A stretch of 60,000 bases of DNA from Apostichopus japonicus. Its lineage: Eukaryota; Echinodermata; Holothuroidea; Aspidochirotida; Stichopodidae. The position numbers and the translations under genes are program-made. Position 1 is the first letter of the stretch, and every line of letters begins with the position of its first letter. Shown here in pieces: positions 59,975 through 60,000 of this stretch. The notes under the pieces were generated by a model. It was given only the letters and a program-made list of their open reading frames with translations. It did no database searches and was not told the DNA's origin. The stretch is from the NCBI RefSeq assembly GCF_037975245.1, contig NC_092563.1:25640960-25700959 (forward strand), in the 5' to 3' direction.

Positions 59975-60000
59975 CTAAGAGGACAAGACAACAACAAACT

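Overview
This is eukaryotic DNA from an animal. Spliced genes with GT/AG introns, long AT-rich non-coding stretches, many minisatellites and small terminal-inverted-repeat transposons all point that way. The two recognisable proteins and the repeat types (hAT-like MITEs with GC-rich ends, tRNA-derived SINEs, runs of G or C in an AT-rich background) suggest a marine invertebrate deuterostome. An echinoderm is my best guess, at low confidence. There is no bacterial operon, CRISPR array or rRNA gene.

Layout. From 1 to about 45.3 kb I find no convincing protein-coding exon. This stretch ends at a strong splice acceptor and is most simply read as the long first intron and/or upstream region of the gene that follows. 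It holds minisatellites at 0.3-0.5, 1.3-2.0, 2.9-3.6, 4.05-4.3, 4.9-7.8 (40-bp unit, 2.9 kb), 18.3-18.6, 24.55-25.5, 25.5-25.7/30.35-30.65 and 35.9-36.5 kb. hAT-type MITEs with 8-bp target duplications lie at 4.3, 18.6, 19.9 and 20.8 kb. Two larger elements with 5-bp target duplications (25.7-30.4 and 30.9-32.9 kb) carry nested insertions. Two tRNA-like SINE heads lie at 12.9 and 33.4 kb.

From 45,312 to 51,625 (+) one large 3' coding exon, about 2,104 codons, encodes a Teashirt/Tiptop (TSHZ)-family zinc-finger transcription factor. It has a CtBP-binding PLDLS motif and three C-x2-C-x12-H-x5-H fingers. No homeobox is seen. It also carries a repeated C-terminal motif that I have not seen described. 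Its 3' UTR probably runs several kb to the right.

At the right edge, on the minus strand, are the last two coding exons of a NELF-C/D (TH1/NELFCD) gene: 59,974-59,845 and 59,455-59,427. The intron phases match. A possible poly(A) signal lies near 58.73 kb. The two genes converge tail to tail and the rest of NELF-C/D lies beyond the window. They are not known to act in one pathway, but both have human relatives in chromosome band 20q13, so ancestral linkage is possible.

I found no wholly new biological system. The best leads are the Teashirt C-terminal repeats, the nested-transposon history with a hairpin module shared by unlike ends, and a dense array of AGGTCA half-sites.
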